Notes under the pieces: generated by a model
What the model was told of the DNA's origin: nothing
Seen by the model: the letters and a program-made list of their open reading frames with translations, nothing else
Databases searched by the model: none
In this document: positions 48,571-57,383 of the stretch, one piece after another
Layout of the letters: each line of letters opens with the position of its first letter
How positions within the stretch are numbered: the stretch's first letter is position 1
Origin: Verrucomicrobiota bacterium
Lineage (GTDB): Bacteria; Verrucomicrobiota; Kiritimatiellia; CAIVKH01
Assembly: GCA_024233345.1 (NCBI GenBank)
Contig: JACKPT010000007.1
Span: forward strand, 1-64,000
DNA length: 64,000 nucleotides
Direction of reading: 5' to 3'
Made by a program: the position numbers and the translations under genes

Positions 48571-49694
48571 TAAAACACATCCGTGGGCTTGTCCTGTGTT
48601 TCCTGGCGAAGCATGGACGGTTCATAGCGGACAACCTGGCGCCCCCCCCGGTCTCGCGCGGTATACAGGGCATCCTCCACCGCATTCAGATACACCGCGG
48701 CAGCGCCGCTGACTTCCGGATATCCGGTCACACCGGCGGACAAGTGCAATCTCAGGCGGCGGCTGTCGGGTAGAAACTGGTGATGTTCGGCCAGCCCGAC
48801 TATCCGCCGGGCCAGGGTCATCGCGCCTGCCGGTTGGGTCGATGCCGCGATCATAAAGCCATCCGTTCCCCACCGGGTAATCGGATCGCTCTCCCGGATT
48901 TCTGCGAGCATCAACCCGGACAATTCCTTCAAGACCTGGAGAAGGGCCTCCTCGCCATGGCGCTGCTGGAGATCGGCCATCCGATCGATCGAGAGCAGAA
49001 TGAAGCTGACCGGAAAGTCCTTGCGCCGCTGGGTCGCGAGAAATTTTTGAAGGAAGCGCTCGGCCCGATCATACGGAAGCAAGCCGGTCACCGGATCGAG
49101 ATCGCCCTGGCTCTCCGGCGGATGAGCGGTTGCCGGTGGGGGTGGTTCACCGACATAGGTGAGGATCGAGTGATCCGCCGTGGCTGCTGTAGCCTGCTCC
49201 AGGACCCGGAACAGTTCTTCGGGGGTGGTGGACTCCTGGGGATACCGGGCGAAGGCAAGCGAGACCGGCACTCCGGGCAGCGCCTCCCCAAGATCCCTGA
49301 GGATCCGTTCACCCACCCGCCGGGTTTCCGCATAATCGATTTTCCAGAGCAGCCCCCACCGCTCGGTGCCATCAGCCAGTTGTTCATCCTCGGGACGCAA
49401 TTCTCCGAGCAGAACCGACTCCACACGATCGGCCTCCTCCCGGGTCAGGGGGCGCGATGGCCGCAATATCGAGGCCAGAAAGCTTCCTTTCTTGTGCAGC
49501 CCGATCCAGGCCAGCAGGCGGATCCGGAACCGGTCGGCCCAGGTCGCATTCGGATCGGATTTGGCCAGCTCGGTGTCGGTCAACAAGCGGTAGCGGACAA
49601 AACTGGTGATCAGGACGATCAGGACAAAACTCACCGCACTGACCAGAAGGGTCTGCCAGATCATGGTGAACCAGGGAAACGAGGAGGCATCCAT
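48570..49694 (-). CDS. Membrane protein with degenerate GGDEF domain
   Basis: A 374-residue protein. The ATG at 49694 (MDASSFPWFTMIWQTLLVSAVSFVLIVLITSFVRY) is chosen because the longer open frame is a shadow of the ABC ATPase gene. One membrane helix (about 10-35), a central region of about 150 residues of unknown fold, and a GGDEF-type domain at about 200-365 (DPVTGLLPYDRAERFL). The active-site loop is GTDGF instead of GGDEF, so cyclase activity is unlikely. The RESD four residues set before it fits the RxxD inhibitory-site motif, so c-di-GMP binding remains possible. Coupled to pdxJ by TAATG. Confidence 0.78.
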   Translation of the reverse strand: MDASSFPWFTMIWQTLLVSAVSFVLIVLITSFVRYRLLTDTELAKSDPNATWADRFRIRLLAWIGLHKKGSFLASILRPSRPLTREEADRVESVLLGELRPEDEQLADGTERWGLLWKIDYAETRRVGERILRDLGEALPGVPVSLAFARYPQESTTPEELFRVLEQATAATADHSILTYVGEPPPPATAHPPESQGDLDPVTGLLPYDRAERFLQKFLATQRRKDFPVSFILLSIDRMADLQQRHGEEALLQVLKELSGLMLAEIRESDPITRWGTDGFMIAASTQPAGAMTLARRIVGLAEHHQFLPDSRRLRLHLSAGVTGYPEVSGAAAVYLNAVEDALYTARDRGGRQVVRYEPSMLRQETQDKPTDVF

Positions 49695-49714
49695 AAGCAA
49701 CTCAGGGTAATGGG

Positions 49715-50818
49715 TCAGGCGAGGGTGGCCCCGGTTTCCGGATGGAAGAGATGCGCCTTCTTCATGGTCAGAACCAGCGACAGCTCCTGGTTGACCTCCG
49801 CCTGCTCGGTGGTGCTCATCCGGGCGACAAAGGTGTGGGCCCCGGTCGTGCAATAAATGAAGACCTCCGCACCCATCGGTTCGATCACTTCCACCTTGGC
49901 CTTGAGGGTATGAGCGGGGTCGGGGTTGGACACATAAAGGGCATCCGCGATGTCTTCGGGCCGAATCCCAAAGACAATGTCCTTGCCGACCCACGACGAC
50001 AGTTTTGCCGCCATGCTGTCCTCGAGCCGCACCGTGAACTGGGGTTCCCGGAACCACAGTCCCCCCTGCGCAGTTTCGAGTTTGCCATGGAAGAAGTTCA
50101 TCGGCGGGGATCCAATAAAGCCCGCGACAAACTGGTTGGCGGGGCGGTCGTACAGTTCAAGCGGCTCCGCCACCTGCTGGATGAAGCCATCCTTCATCAC
50201 CACAATGCGGTCACCCATGGTCATCGCTTCGACCTGGTCATGGGTCACATAGATCATCGTGGAAGACAGCCGGGTATGCAGCTTGCTGATTTCCATCCGC
50301 ATCTGGACCCGCATTTTTGCGTCGAGATTGGAGAGGGGTTCGTCAAACAGGAACGCCTTGGGCTTGCGGACAATGGCCCGACCCACCGCCACCCGCTGGC
50401 GCTGGCCCCCCGAAAGCTCCTTGGGTTTGCGGTTGAGCAGCTCCTGAATACCAAGAATTTCCGCCGCCTCCCGAACCCGGGCATCAATTTCGTCCTTGGG
50501 AAACCGGCGCAACTTCAGGCCAAATGCCATGTTTTTGTACACCGACATATGGGGATACAGCGCATAGTTCTGGAATACCATGGCGATATCGCGGTCCTTG
50601 GGGGGGACGTCGTTGACCTTGCGCCCGTCGATCGTGATGGAGCCCTGGGTGATCTCCTCCAAGCCGGCAATCATCCGCAGGGTGGTGGATTTGCCGCATC
50701 CCGACGGGCCGACCAGGACCACAAACTCCCGGTCCTCAATCTCCAGGCTCGCGTCATGAACCGCGACAATCCCCCCAGGGTAAATCTTGTATACATGGTC
50801 GAGAACGACTTTAGCCAT
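49715..50818 (-). CDS. Sugar-type ABC transporter ATPase (UgpC/MalK/MsmK family)
   Basis: A 367-residue ATPase. Walker A GPSGCGKST, Q-loop VFQNYALYPHMSVYKNMAFGL, signature LSGGQRQRVAVGRA, Walker B AFLFDEPLSNLD and H-loop VTHDQVEA. The C-terminal 130 residues form the OB-fold regulatory domain (FIGSPPMNFF, VFGIRPEDI). It energises uptake of sugars or glycerol phosphate; such ATPases are often shared by several permeases, and no permease is adjacent here. The following GGDEF gene starts 20 bases after its stop. Confidence 0.93.
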   Translation of the reverse strand: MAKVVLDHVYKIYPGGIVAVHDASLEIEDREFVVLVGPSGCGKSTTLRMIAGLEEITQGSITIDGRKVNDVPPKDRDIAMVFQNYALYPHMSVYKNMAFGLKLRRFPKDEIDARVREAAEILGIQELLNRKPKELSGGQRQRVAVGRAIVRKPKAFLFDEPLSNLDAKMRVQMRMEISKLHTRLSSTMIYVTHDQVEAMTMGDRIVVMKDGFIQQVAEPLELYDRPANQFVAGFIGSPPMNFFHGKLETAQGGLWFREPQFTVRLEDSMAAKLSSWVGKDIVFGIRPEDIADALYVSNPDPAHTLKAKVEVIEPMGAEVFIYCTTGAHTFVARMSTTEQAEVNQELSLVLTMKKAHLFHPETGATLA

Positions 50819-50913
50819 AGGTCAACAGTCCTCCCGGTACTGCCTGACCGGGACTCTCTGGATACCACGTTCCCGCAGACTACGTCAAAAGCAATTGAGA
50901 TGTTGCCGGGCGG

Positions 50914-51029
50914 CATCTTCATCCTTGGCGACACTTCGGCGTCGCATAGCTCCGCCCTCCACAACCATTTGGAGGGGCGAGCTATGCGAGCCTGTGATAC
51001 GATTAATTCAGCTTCACCCATGTGGTGAA
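50914..51029. repeat. 116-bp palindromic repeat, copy 1
   Basis: Begins CATCTTCATCCTTGGCG and ends CATGTGGTGAA. It contains the hairpin arms GCATAGCTCCGCCCTCC and GGAGGGGCGAGCTATGC around ACAACCATTT, plus a GCGACACTTCGGCGTCGC hairpin. Confidence 0.9.
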
Positions 51030-51047
51030 TAAGGGGATAGACAGATT

Positions 51048-51163
51048 CATCTTAATCCTTGGCGACACTTCGGCGTCGCATAGCTCCGCCCTCCACAACC
51101 ATTTGGAGGGGCGAGCTATGCGAGCCTGTGATACGATTGATTCAGCTTCCCCCATGTGGTGAA
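51048..51163. repeat. 116-bp palindromic repeat, copy 2
   Basis: Same length and nearly identical to copy 1 (a few substitutions such as TTAATCC for TTCATCC and GATTGATTC for GATTAATTC), 18 bases downstream in direct orientation. Confidence 0.9.
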
Positions 51164-51300
51164 GGTCAAACGAGGTTGCTAAGGATCAGGGATCGGAATC
51201 GCAGCCTGTGAATGGGGTTGCTTTTGGCGGCTGGCTGCGGTTATCCTCCCCGACTCAATTTGCAGACATCAACATCCTTTCATGATCGAAATCACATACA

Positions 51301-52374
51301 ATGGTAACCCAGCAACATCTTGAAAATATCCGGGTGGTTGATGCGGTCCGCCTGATTTCTCCGGAGCGGTTGAAGCAGGAGATCCCGTTGCCGTCCGAGG
51401 TTGCCCATGTGGTCCGGGAAGGCCGGTTGGCGGTTGAACAGTTGATCCGGGGGGCCGATCCCCGTTTTCTGGCCATCGTGGGTCCCTGTTCGATTCACGA
51501 CCCGGCGGCGGCGTTGGAGTATGCCACCCGGCTGGCAACGTTGTGCAAAACCCTGGGACCGGAGCTGCTGGTGGTCATGCGGGTTTATTTTGAAAAACCC
51601 CGAACCACGATTGGTTGGAAGGGGTTGATCAATGATCCCGATCTCGATGATTCCTGTGACATGGAAAAGGGATTGCGTCAGGCCCGCGAGTTGATGGTGG
51701 CGATTACCCGGCTCGGATTGCCGATTGCCACCGAGTTTCTGGACCCCATTGTTCCTCAGTACATTGGTGACCTGGTGACCTGGGCGGCCATCGGGGCGCG
51801 AACCACCGAGTCGCAGACCCACCGGGAAATGACCAGCGGCCTGTCCATGCCGGTGGGATTCAAGAATGGCACCGACGGGCGGGTGCAGACGGCGGTGGAT
51901 GCGATGGTTTCGGCCCGCCACCCGCACAGTTTTCTCGGCATCGATCAGGCCGGCATGACCAGCGTGGTCAAGACCACCGGAAATCCGGATTGTCATCTGG
52001 TCCTTCGCGGGGGGATTCAAGGGCCCAATTATGAGGCGCGCCAAGTCGCCGAGGCCGTGGCCTTGCTCACCCGGCACGACCTCCCCCCGAGGGTCATGGT
52101 GGATTGCAGTCATGCCAACTCCAACAAGGATCCTCACCGCCAGATCGAGGTCTGGAAGGCGATCCTTGCCCAGCGGGCCGAGGGCGCTCCGGGGATTCTC
52201 GGGGCGATGCTGGAAAGTTTTCTTGCCTCAGGCAACCAGCCCTTTGCCCCCGCCGCAGACCTGCGGTATGGGCAATCGATCACCGATGCCTGCCTCGGAT
52301 GGGACGAGACGGAAACCCTGCTTCGCGAGGCCTCTGTCCGTCAAAAACCCGCTATGTTGGAGTCCAAGCCCTGA
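51301..52374 (+). CDS. 3-deoxy-7-phosphoheptulonate (DAHP) synthase, class I alpha
   Basis: A 357-residue AroF/AroG/AroH-type enzyme that joins PEP and erythrose 4-phosphate at the head of aromatic amino acid synthesis. Motifs: IVGPCSIHDPAAALEYA (metal Cys), VMRVYFEKPRTTIGWKGLINDP, ATEFLDP, IGARTTESQTHREM, GFKNGTDG, VDCSHANSNKD and the end ITDACLGWDETE. The first 45 residues are the N-terminal extension that carries feedback inhibition in E. coli; the inhibiting amino acid cannot be told. Coupled to map by a TGATG overlap. Confidence 0.94.
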   Translation: MVTQQHLENIRVVDAVRLISPERLKQEIPLPSEVAHVVREGRLAVEQLIRGADPRFLAIVGPCSIHDPAAALEYATRLATLCKTLGPELLVVMRVYFEKPRTTIGWKGLINDPDLDDSCDMEKGLRQARELMVAITRLGLPIATEFLDPIVPQYIGDLVTWAAIGARTTESQTHREMTSGLSMPVGFKNGTDGRVQTAVDAMVSARHPHSFLGIDQAGMTSVVKTTGNPDCHLVLRGGIQGPNYEARQVAEAVALLTRHDLPPRVMVDCSHANSNKDPHRQIEVWKAILAQRAEGAPGILGAMLESFLASGNQPFAPAADLRYGQSITDACLGWDETETLLREASVRQKPAMLESKP

Positions 52375-53228
52375 TGAAACAATCGCCCCCCCCCCAGACA
52401 CAACAGCAGGCCCGCCAGTACTATCGCCGCCACGGGGTACGGATCAAATCTCCGGAGGAAATCGAGGGCGTTCGCAAGGCCGGTGAGCTGGTTCTGGAGC
52501 TGCTTGCCCTTGCGGAATCGATGATGCAACCGGGCCGGATGACCGGGGAGGTGGATCAGGCGATTGCCGACTATACTGCTTCCAAGGGGGCGATCTCGGC
52601 CTGTCTGAATTATCGTGGCTATCCCAAGCACAGTTGTATCTCGATCAATGAAGTCGTGTGCCATGGCATTCCCGGTGACCGCATTTTGCAGGATGGCGAT
52701 CTGGTCAATGTCGATGTTACTCCGATCGTCGATGGCTATTATGCCGACGCCAGCAAAACCTTCCTGATTGGCCGTGCCTCGGAGGAAGCGGTGCGGTTGG
52801 TTGAGATTACCCGCGAATGTCTTCGCCGGGGAATGTGGGCGGTGAAACCCGGGGCTACGCTCGGCGATATCGGTTGGGCCATTCAGTCTTATGCGGAGGC
52901 TCAGCACTGTTCGGTGGTGCGGGATTTTGTCGGCCATGGGACCGGCATTGAATTCCATGAGCCCCCCCAGGTCACGCACTTCGGCCGCCGCCATAGCGGG
53001 CTGAAGTTGATTCCGGGCATTGTGTTTACCATTGAACCCATGATCAACCTGGGCCGAGCCGACACCAAAATCCTCGATGATGGCTGGACTGCGGTAACCC
53101 GGGATGGATCGCTCTCTGCGCAGTTCGAGCACACGGTGGTGGTGACCGAGGATGGATTTGAGAGCCTGACCCCTTACGAGCCCGAGTTCTATTTGTCCCG
53201 GCCGGTTTCCGAGCCGACCCTGGCCTGA
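52374..53228 (+). CDS. map: Methionine aminopeptidase, type I
   Basis: A 284-residue enzyme; the ATG at 52374 overlaps the DAHP synthase stop (ATGA-type, TGATG), and the frame upstream is a shadow. About 35 polar residues precede the catalytic domain (IKSPEEIEGVRKAGELV). Ligands: His of YPKHSCISINEVVCHGIP region, Asp in VNVDVTPIVDGYYADASKTF, His in GHGTGIEFHEPP, Glu in FTIEPMINLG and QFEHTVVVT. It removes N-terminal Met from new proteins. Confidence 0.94.
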   Translation: MKQSPPPQTQQQARQYYRRHGVRIKSPEEIEGVRKAGELVLELLALAESMMQPGRMTGEVDQAIADYTASKGAISACLNYRGYPKHSCISINEVVCHGIPGDRILQDGDLVNVDVTPIVDGYYADASKTFLIGRASEEAVRLVEITRECLRRGMWAVKPGATLGDIGWAIQSYAEAQHCSVVRDFVGHGTGIEFHEPPQVTHFGRRHSGLKLIPGIVFTIEPMINLGRADTKILDDGWTAVTRDGSLSAQFEHTVVVTEDGFESLTPYEPEFYLSRPVSEPTLA

Positions 53229-53264
53229 TTGGCACCGGCTGATTTTCCATCGAGGCGACCGGCT

Positions 53265-55235
53265 ATGGGTACCGACTACCGAACCTTTCACGAATGCCCC
53301 CTTGCCCGGGTGGCGCCCACCGGTTGGCTGGCGCGGATGCTTGAAGGGCAGCGGGATGGCTTGACCGGACACCTTGAAGTGGCGGGCTTTCCTTTCAATA
53401 CTGCGGGGTGGCGATCGAACCGGATCAAGGCGAAAGGGCACGACAGCAAAAGCTGGTGGCCCTATGAACAGGTTGCTTACTGGGTTGATGGCATGATCCG
53501 CTGCGGACATCTGTTGGGGGACCGGACCTTGCTGGCGAAGGGACGCCGACAAACCGACTGGGTGCTTTCGCACCCGGGACGGGATGGGTACCTCGGACCG
53601 TCCAGTCTGCGCGAAGCCCAGGGGGACCGGTACTTTCATTGTAACCGCTGGCCCCATACGGTTCTGTTTCGCGCGCTGATGGCCGAGTACAGCGCCACAG
53701 GGCGCAAGTCGATCCTGAACAAGCTGCGCCGACATTATGTATCGGGGGCGGGAGACTACAGCCTGGGCCGGAATGTGCTGAATGTGGAAATCATGGTCTG
53801 GCTGTATCATGAGACTGGCGATGCCAAGCTGCTGGATCTGGCATTGCAGCAGTATGGGGCGTATCAAGCGCGGTATCCTGAGCATGATACCACGGTCGAC
53901 CGGATGCTGTCTGATCAGTCACCCCGCGATCACGGGGTGAACTATAATGAACACGCCAAGTTGGCGGCCCTGCTGTATGGGGCGACGGGAGACCGGAGGT
54001 TGCTCAAGGCCAGTCGCAAGGCTCTGGCCAAGCTGGCCCGCGATCATGAACTGGTCAGTGGTGTCCCCAGTTCCACTGAACATCTGCGGGGTATCTATTC
54101 AACCGCCGGGTACGAGATCTGCAATATTGCTGACTATACCTGGACCCTCGGTTACCTCCTGATGATCACCGGGGAGGCGGCGTATGCGGATCGGATAGAG
54201 CGGGCGGTGTTCAATGCCGCCCCGGGAGCGATCACCAAAGACTTCACGGCGCTTCAGTATTTTTCCAGTCCCAACCAGGTGGTGGCGGATCGATCCTCCA
54301 ATCATCACCCTCATGGTACCGGTAGTATGCATGTCAGCTACCGGCCCCGGCCCGGAACCGAATGCTGTCCGGGGAATGTGAATCGAATTTTCCCCAATTA
54401 TATTTCCCGGATGTGGATGACCGACCGCGAGGGTGGACTGGTTGCCGCCCTCTATGGGCCCGGCCGCGTACAATGGAAGGCGGGGCCGGAGCGGGTTCCG
54501 GTGACGGTGCACCAGCAAACGGATTACCCATTTCGTGAGACCATCGCGTTTGACTTTCAGTGTCGCCAGCCCGTTGCCTTCCGGTTTTCGGTCCGGATTC
54601 CCGGCTGGTGTCGTCATGCGACCATCACGGTGAATGGAAAACCGCTGAAGCGGACCTGCAAACCTGGAACCTTCGTGCGGATTCAGCGGACCTTTGCTTC
54701 CGGCGATCAGGTGGTACTCACCCTGCCGATGGCGGTGCAAACCAGCGCATGGCCGGAGGAGGGGCTTGCCATCGAGCGCGGCCCGCTGGTGTTTGCCCTT
54801 CCGGTCAAGGGCAGCCGTCGACGCGATCAGCGGGACCCCCATGCTTCCGATAATTTTCCGGCCTGGAACTTGAGGCCAATCGGTCGGTGGAATGTCGGCG
54901 TGGATCCTCTGGCGAAGATCGAGGTGCAGGAGCATCCCCTGACCGGAAATCCCTGGGATCCAGAGAAGCCGCCGATCACCCTCTCGCTTCCTGGCCGTAT
55001 CATCCCCGGATGGAAACTGATCGAGAAAAAGACCCTCAAGGTCCACTGGGGTGGCAGGGATCATCTGCACAAAGGCGATTATCGGTTCATGCCCGCCCTG
55101 CCAGGGGCCAAGGCCAGGCAAAAGGCCGGCCTGACCCTACAGCCCTTGACCCTGGTGCCCTTCGGTTCAACCCTGCTGCGCATTTCCATCTTTCCCCGCC
55201 TGGAAAAGCCGTCGGGATCCTCAGGCCGGTGTTGA
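53265..55235 (+). CDS. GH127-like (DUF1680) glycoside hydrolase, putative beta-L-arabinofuranosidase family
   Basis: A 656-residue protein from ATG 53265, which follows a GAGGCG SD-like sequence. No signal peptide. The alpha-toroid part contains SWWPYEQVAYWVDGMIRCGHLL, GDRTLLAKGRRQTDWVL, HTVLFRALMAEYSATG and the GH127-type Cys cluster in GTECCPGNVNRIFPNYISRMW, where Cys act as nucleophile/zinc ligands in the family. The C-terminal beta domains include FRFSVRIPGWC and IERGPLVFALPV. It probably acts in the cytoplasm on plant-type or bacterial oligosaccharides; true substrate unknown. Confidence 0.85.
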   Translation: MGTDYRTFHECPLARVAPTGWLARMLEGQRDGLTGHLEVAGFPFNTAGWRSNRIKAKGHDSKSWWPYEQVAYWVDGMIRCGHLLGDRTLLAKGRRQTDWVLSHPGRDGYLGPSSLREAQGDRYFHCNRWPHTVLFRALMAEYSATGRKSILNKLRRHYVSGAGDYSLGRNVLNVEIMVWLYHETGDAKLLDLALQQYGAYQARYPEHDTTVDRMLSDQSPRDHGVNYNEHAKLAALLYGATGDRRLLKASRKALAKLARDHELVSGVPSSTEHLRGIYSTAGYEICNIADYTWTLGYLLMITGEAAYADRIERAVFNAAPGAITKDFTALQYFSSPNQVVADRSSNHHPHGTGSMHVSYRPRPGTECCPGNVNRIFPNYISRMWMTDREGGLVAALYGPGRVQWKAGPERVPVTVHQQTDYPFRETIAFDFQCRQPVAFRFSVRIPGWCRHATITVNGKPLKRTCKPGTFVRIQRTFASGDQVVLTLPMAVQTSAWPEEGLAIERGPLVFALPVKGSRRRDQRDPHASDNFPAWNLRPIGRWNVGVDPLAKIEVQEHPLTGNPWDPEKPPITLSLPGRIIPGWKLIEKKTLKVHWGGRDHLHKGDYRFMPALPGAKARQKAGLTLQPLTLVPFGSTLLRISIFPRLEKPSGSSGRC

Positions 55236-56057
55236 ATCCAAGTCCTGGAGGGCCCGGTTGAGTTTCCCGGACACAAAGCCTTCCGGATCAATCTCCACGC
55301 GGGAAAACCCAAGCGCGATCAAGCGATCTCTGACTTGCCCCTCCATGTTGCGCAGGGTATCCAGCGCGTCCGGGGGCACTTCCAACCGGGCCGTTTCCCC
55401 CAGGTGCCGTACCCGGCAAACCGGGAATCCAGCCGCGACCAGGATGGATTCCGCCGCCTCGATCTGGCGGAGTTTCTCCCTGGTGACGGTTTGCCCGTAG
55501 GGGACGCGGGAGGCCAGACAGGGACTGGCGGGTTTGTTCCAGCAATCCAACGCAAACCGTCCGGCCAGCGCCCGTACCATGGCTTTGTTGATGCCGCACT
55601 CCCCGAGCGGGGCGCGGATCGCCTGCTCCTGGGCAGCCAGAAGTCCCGGGCGGTAGTCACCAAGATCATCGGTGTTCTGGCCATTGGCGACCCACCAATC
55701 GGGATGTTCGGATCGCACGGCATGCAGTGCCTGGTACAGGGTGGTTTTGCAGAAGTAGCAACGGTTGGCCGGATTGCTGGTGTAGTTGGGGTCCTCCATC
55801 TCCCGGGTGACAATCACCTTCAGGGGAATCCCGTGGGTCCGGGCAAAGGCCCGGGCGTGATCCAGTTCCGGCATCGACAAACTGGGAGATGCAGAAATGA
55901 CCGCAAGGGTTCGGTCCTGACCCAGGAAATGCATGGCCAGAAAGGCGACCAGTGCACTGTCCACGCCCCCGGAGTAGGCGATGACCAACCCGGGCGCTTC
56001 GGTAAACCATTGTTCAAGCCGGGCGAGTGCCCGGGCGACTTCCTCGCGATCCTCCAT
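55221..56057 (-). CDS. larE: ATP-dependent sacrificial sulfur transferase LarE
   Basis: A 278-residue PP-loop enzyme. LVIAYSGGVDSALVAFLA is the ATP site. Conserved segments are ANRCYFCKTTLY, NGQNTDDLGDYRPG, APLGECGINKAMVR and KPASPCLASRVPYG; the Cys of PCLASR is the sacrificial sulfur donor in the known enzyme. It thiolates the pyridinium precursor of the nickel-pincer nucleotide. It diverges from larC with a 164-base spacer and converges on the GH127 gene, overlapping its end by 15 bases. Confidence 0.93.
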   Translation of the reverse strand: MEDREEVARALARLEQWFTEAPGLVIAYSGGVDSALVAFLAMHFLGQDRTLAVISASPSLSMPELDHARAFARTHGIPLKVIVTREMEDPNYTSNPANRCYFCKTTLYQALHAVRSEHPDWWVANGQNTDDLGDYRPGLLAAQEQAIRAPLGECGINKAMVRALAGRFALDCWNKPASPCLASRVPYGQTVTREKLRQIEAAESILVAAGFPVCRVRHLGETARLEVPPDALDTLRNMEGQVRDRLIALGFSRVEIDPEGFVSGKLNRALQDLDSTPA

Positions 56058-56221
56058 GCCACCAGTGTGCCGATCCCGAACGCCATGTCAACCGCAGGCT
56101 GATCGCATCCCGTACGCAACTCCGCTTTTGATTTGCATGCCCCCGGTGAGCCGATACTCTGACTCCATGAACCGGAACCGACCATTGAACACCAGGCTGA
56201 ACCACCGAGAGGGCCACTGAC

Positions 56222-57382
56222 ATGCGTACCCTCTATTATAACTGTCCGGCCGGGATCAGCGGTGACATGAATCTTGCCGCGATGGTTGGCCTGGGTATCG
56301 ATCCTGATCGGCTGCGTGCAGAGCTGGCGAAGCTGGGCCTGGAAAACTGGACCCTCTCGTTTGAACCGGCTGATCGGCAGGGCATCCATGGGCTGCGGTG
56401 TGAGGTGCGGTTTGAAGAATCCCATCATCACCGGACATTCGCCACGATTCGCGAGCTGATCGAGAACTCGTCCCTCGCGCCTGCGGTACGCCGGGATGCG
56501 ATTGCGGTTTTCCGCTGTCTTGCCGAGGCGGAGGGCCGGGTACACGGCATTGCTGCCGACAAGGTACATTTTCACGAAGTGGGAGCGCTCGATTCGTTGT
56601 TGGACATTGTCGGGGCCGCCATCTGCTGGCACTGGCTGGGGGTGGATCGCCTGGCGGCCTCCACCCTTGAACTGGGCAGCGGGACCGTGACCTGTGCCCA
56701 TGGGAAGATGCCGGTGCCTGCACCAGCCACTGCCCGCCTGGTCGAATCGCTTCCGGTTCGGATGGGAGGCACTACCGGTGAGGCCACAACCCCGACCGGT
56801 GCCGCGCTGTTGGTAGGGAAGCAGTGCAGTTTCGGGTCTGTGGTGGAGGGCCGAACGGTGGCGAGTGGGGTTGGCCTCGGGGCCAGGGAAGATCCCCGGA
56901 TAGCCAATGCCCTTCATGTGACCCTGTTGGAGTCGGGGCCGTCCTCCAGGAGCACTGACTGTGACCGGGTGATTGAATTGGCCACCAATCTCGACGATCT
57001 CTCGCCGGAATTGATCGGGTATCTGGTTGAATTGCTGATGTCTTCCGGTGCGCTGGATGTCTGGCAGGTGCCGGCAACGTTCAAGAAGGGGCGTTTGGGC
57101 TGTGTGCTGAGTGTGCTCATCCGTCCGGATCAGCTGGCGGAGATGACCGATCTGATCTTCAGGCACAGCACGACCCTGGGGATCCGCTGGCGCGAATGGG
57201 AGCGGAGCCTGCTCGAGCGGATATCGACCGAGCGCGCAACTCCCTTGGGAACGGTGCGGGTCAAAACCGCAACGTGGCGAGGGGAAACAATCCGCAGCAA
57301 GGTCGAGTATGAAGATCTTCGTCGCCTTGCCCGGGATCATCATCTGTCTTTGTCTGAGGTGCAGAAACGAATCGAGTCGTAG
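56222..57382 (+). CDS. larC: Nickel insertion protein LarC (single open frame)
   Basis: A 386-residue LarC, which inserts nickel into the pincer nucleotide. Conserved blocks: YYNCPAGISGDMNLAAMVGLGID, KVHFHEVGALDSLLDIVGAAICW, GTVTCAHGKMPVPAPATARLV, TPTGAALL, ELATNLDDLSPELIGYLVELL and the C-terminal VKTATWRGETIRSKVEYEDLRRLA. In lactobacilli the two parts are joined by a programmed frameshift; here both are one continuous frame. larB starts 2 bases after the stop. Confidence 0.93.
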   Translation: MRTLYYNCPAGISGDMNLAAMVGLGIDPDRLRAELAKLGLENWTLSFEPADRQGIHGLRCEVRFEESHHHRTFATIRELIENSSLAPAVRRDAIAVFRCLAEAEGRVHGIAADKVHFHEVGALDSLLDIVGAAICWHWLGVDRLAASTLELGSGTVTCAHGKMPVPAPATARLVESLPVRMGGTTGEATTPTGAALLVGKQCSFGSVVEGRTVASGVGLGAREDPRIANALHVTLLESGPSSRSTDCDRVIELATNLDDLSPELIGYLVELLMSSGALDVWQVPATFKKGRLGCVLSVLIRPDQLAEMTDLIFRHSTTLGIRWREWERSLLERISTERATPLGTVRVKTATWRGETIRSKVEYEDLRRLARDHHLSLSEVQKRIES

Positions 57383-57383
57383 G

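Larger units (their letters stand above)
50819..51300. other. 482-base spacer with two palindromic repeats
   Basis: No gene is seen. It lies between divergent ugpC-like and DAHP synthase genes, so both promoters should be here. The middle is filled by the two 116-base repeats listed separately; the final 130 bases before the DAHP synthase ATG show no clear SD or leader hairpin. Confidence 0.6.

Noticed and set aside
52341..53885. 514-codon minus-strand frame over map and the GH127 gene
   Set aside because: No recognisable domain and opposite two well-supported genes.
55820..57343. 507-codon minus-strand frame over larE/larC
   Set aside because: Opposite larC, whose motifs are complete; it only partly overlaps larE in another frame and shows no family signature.
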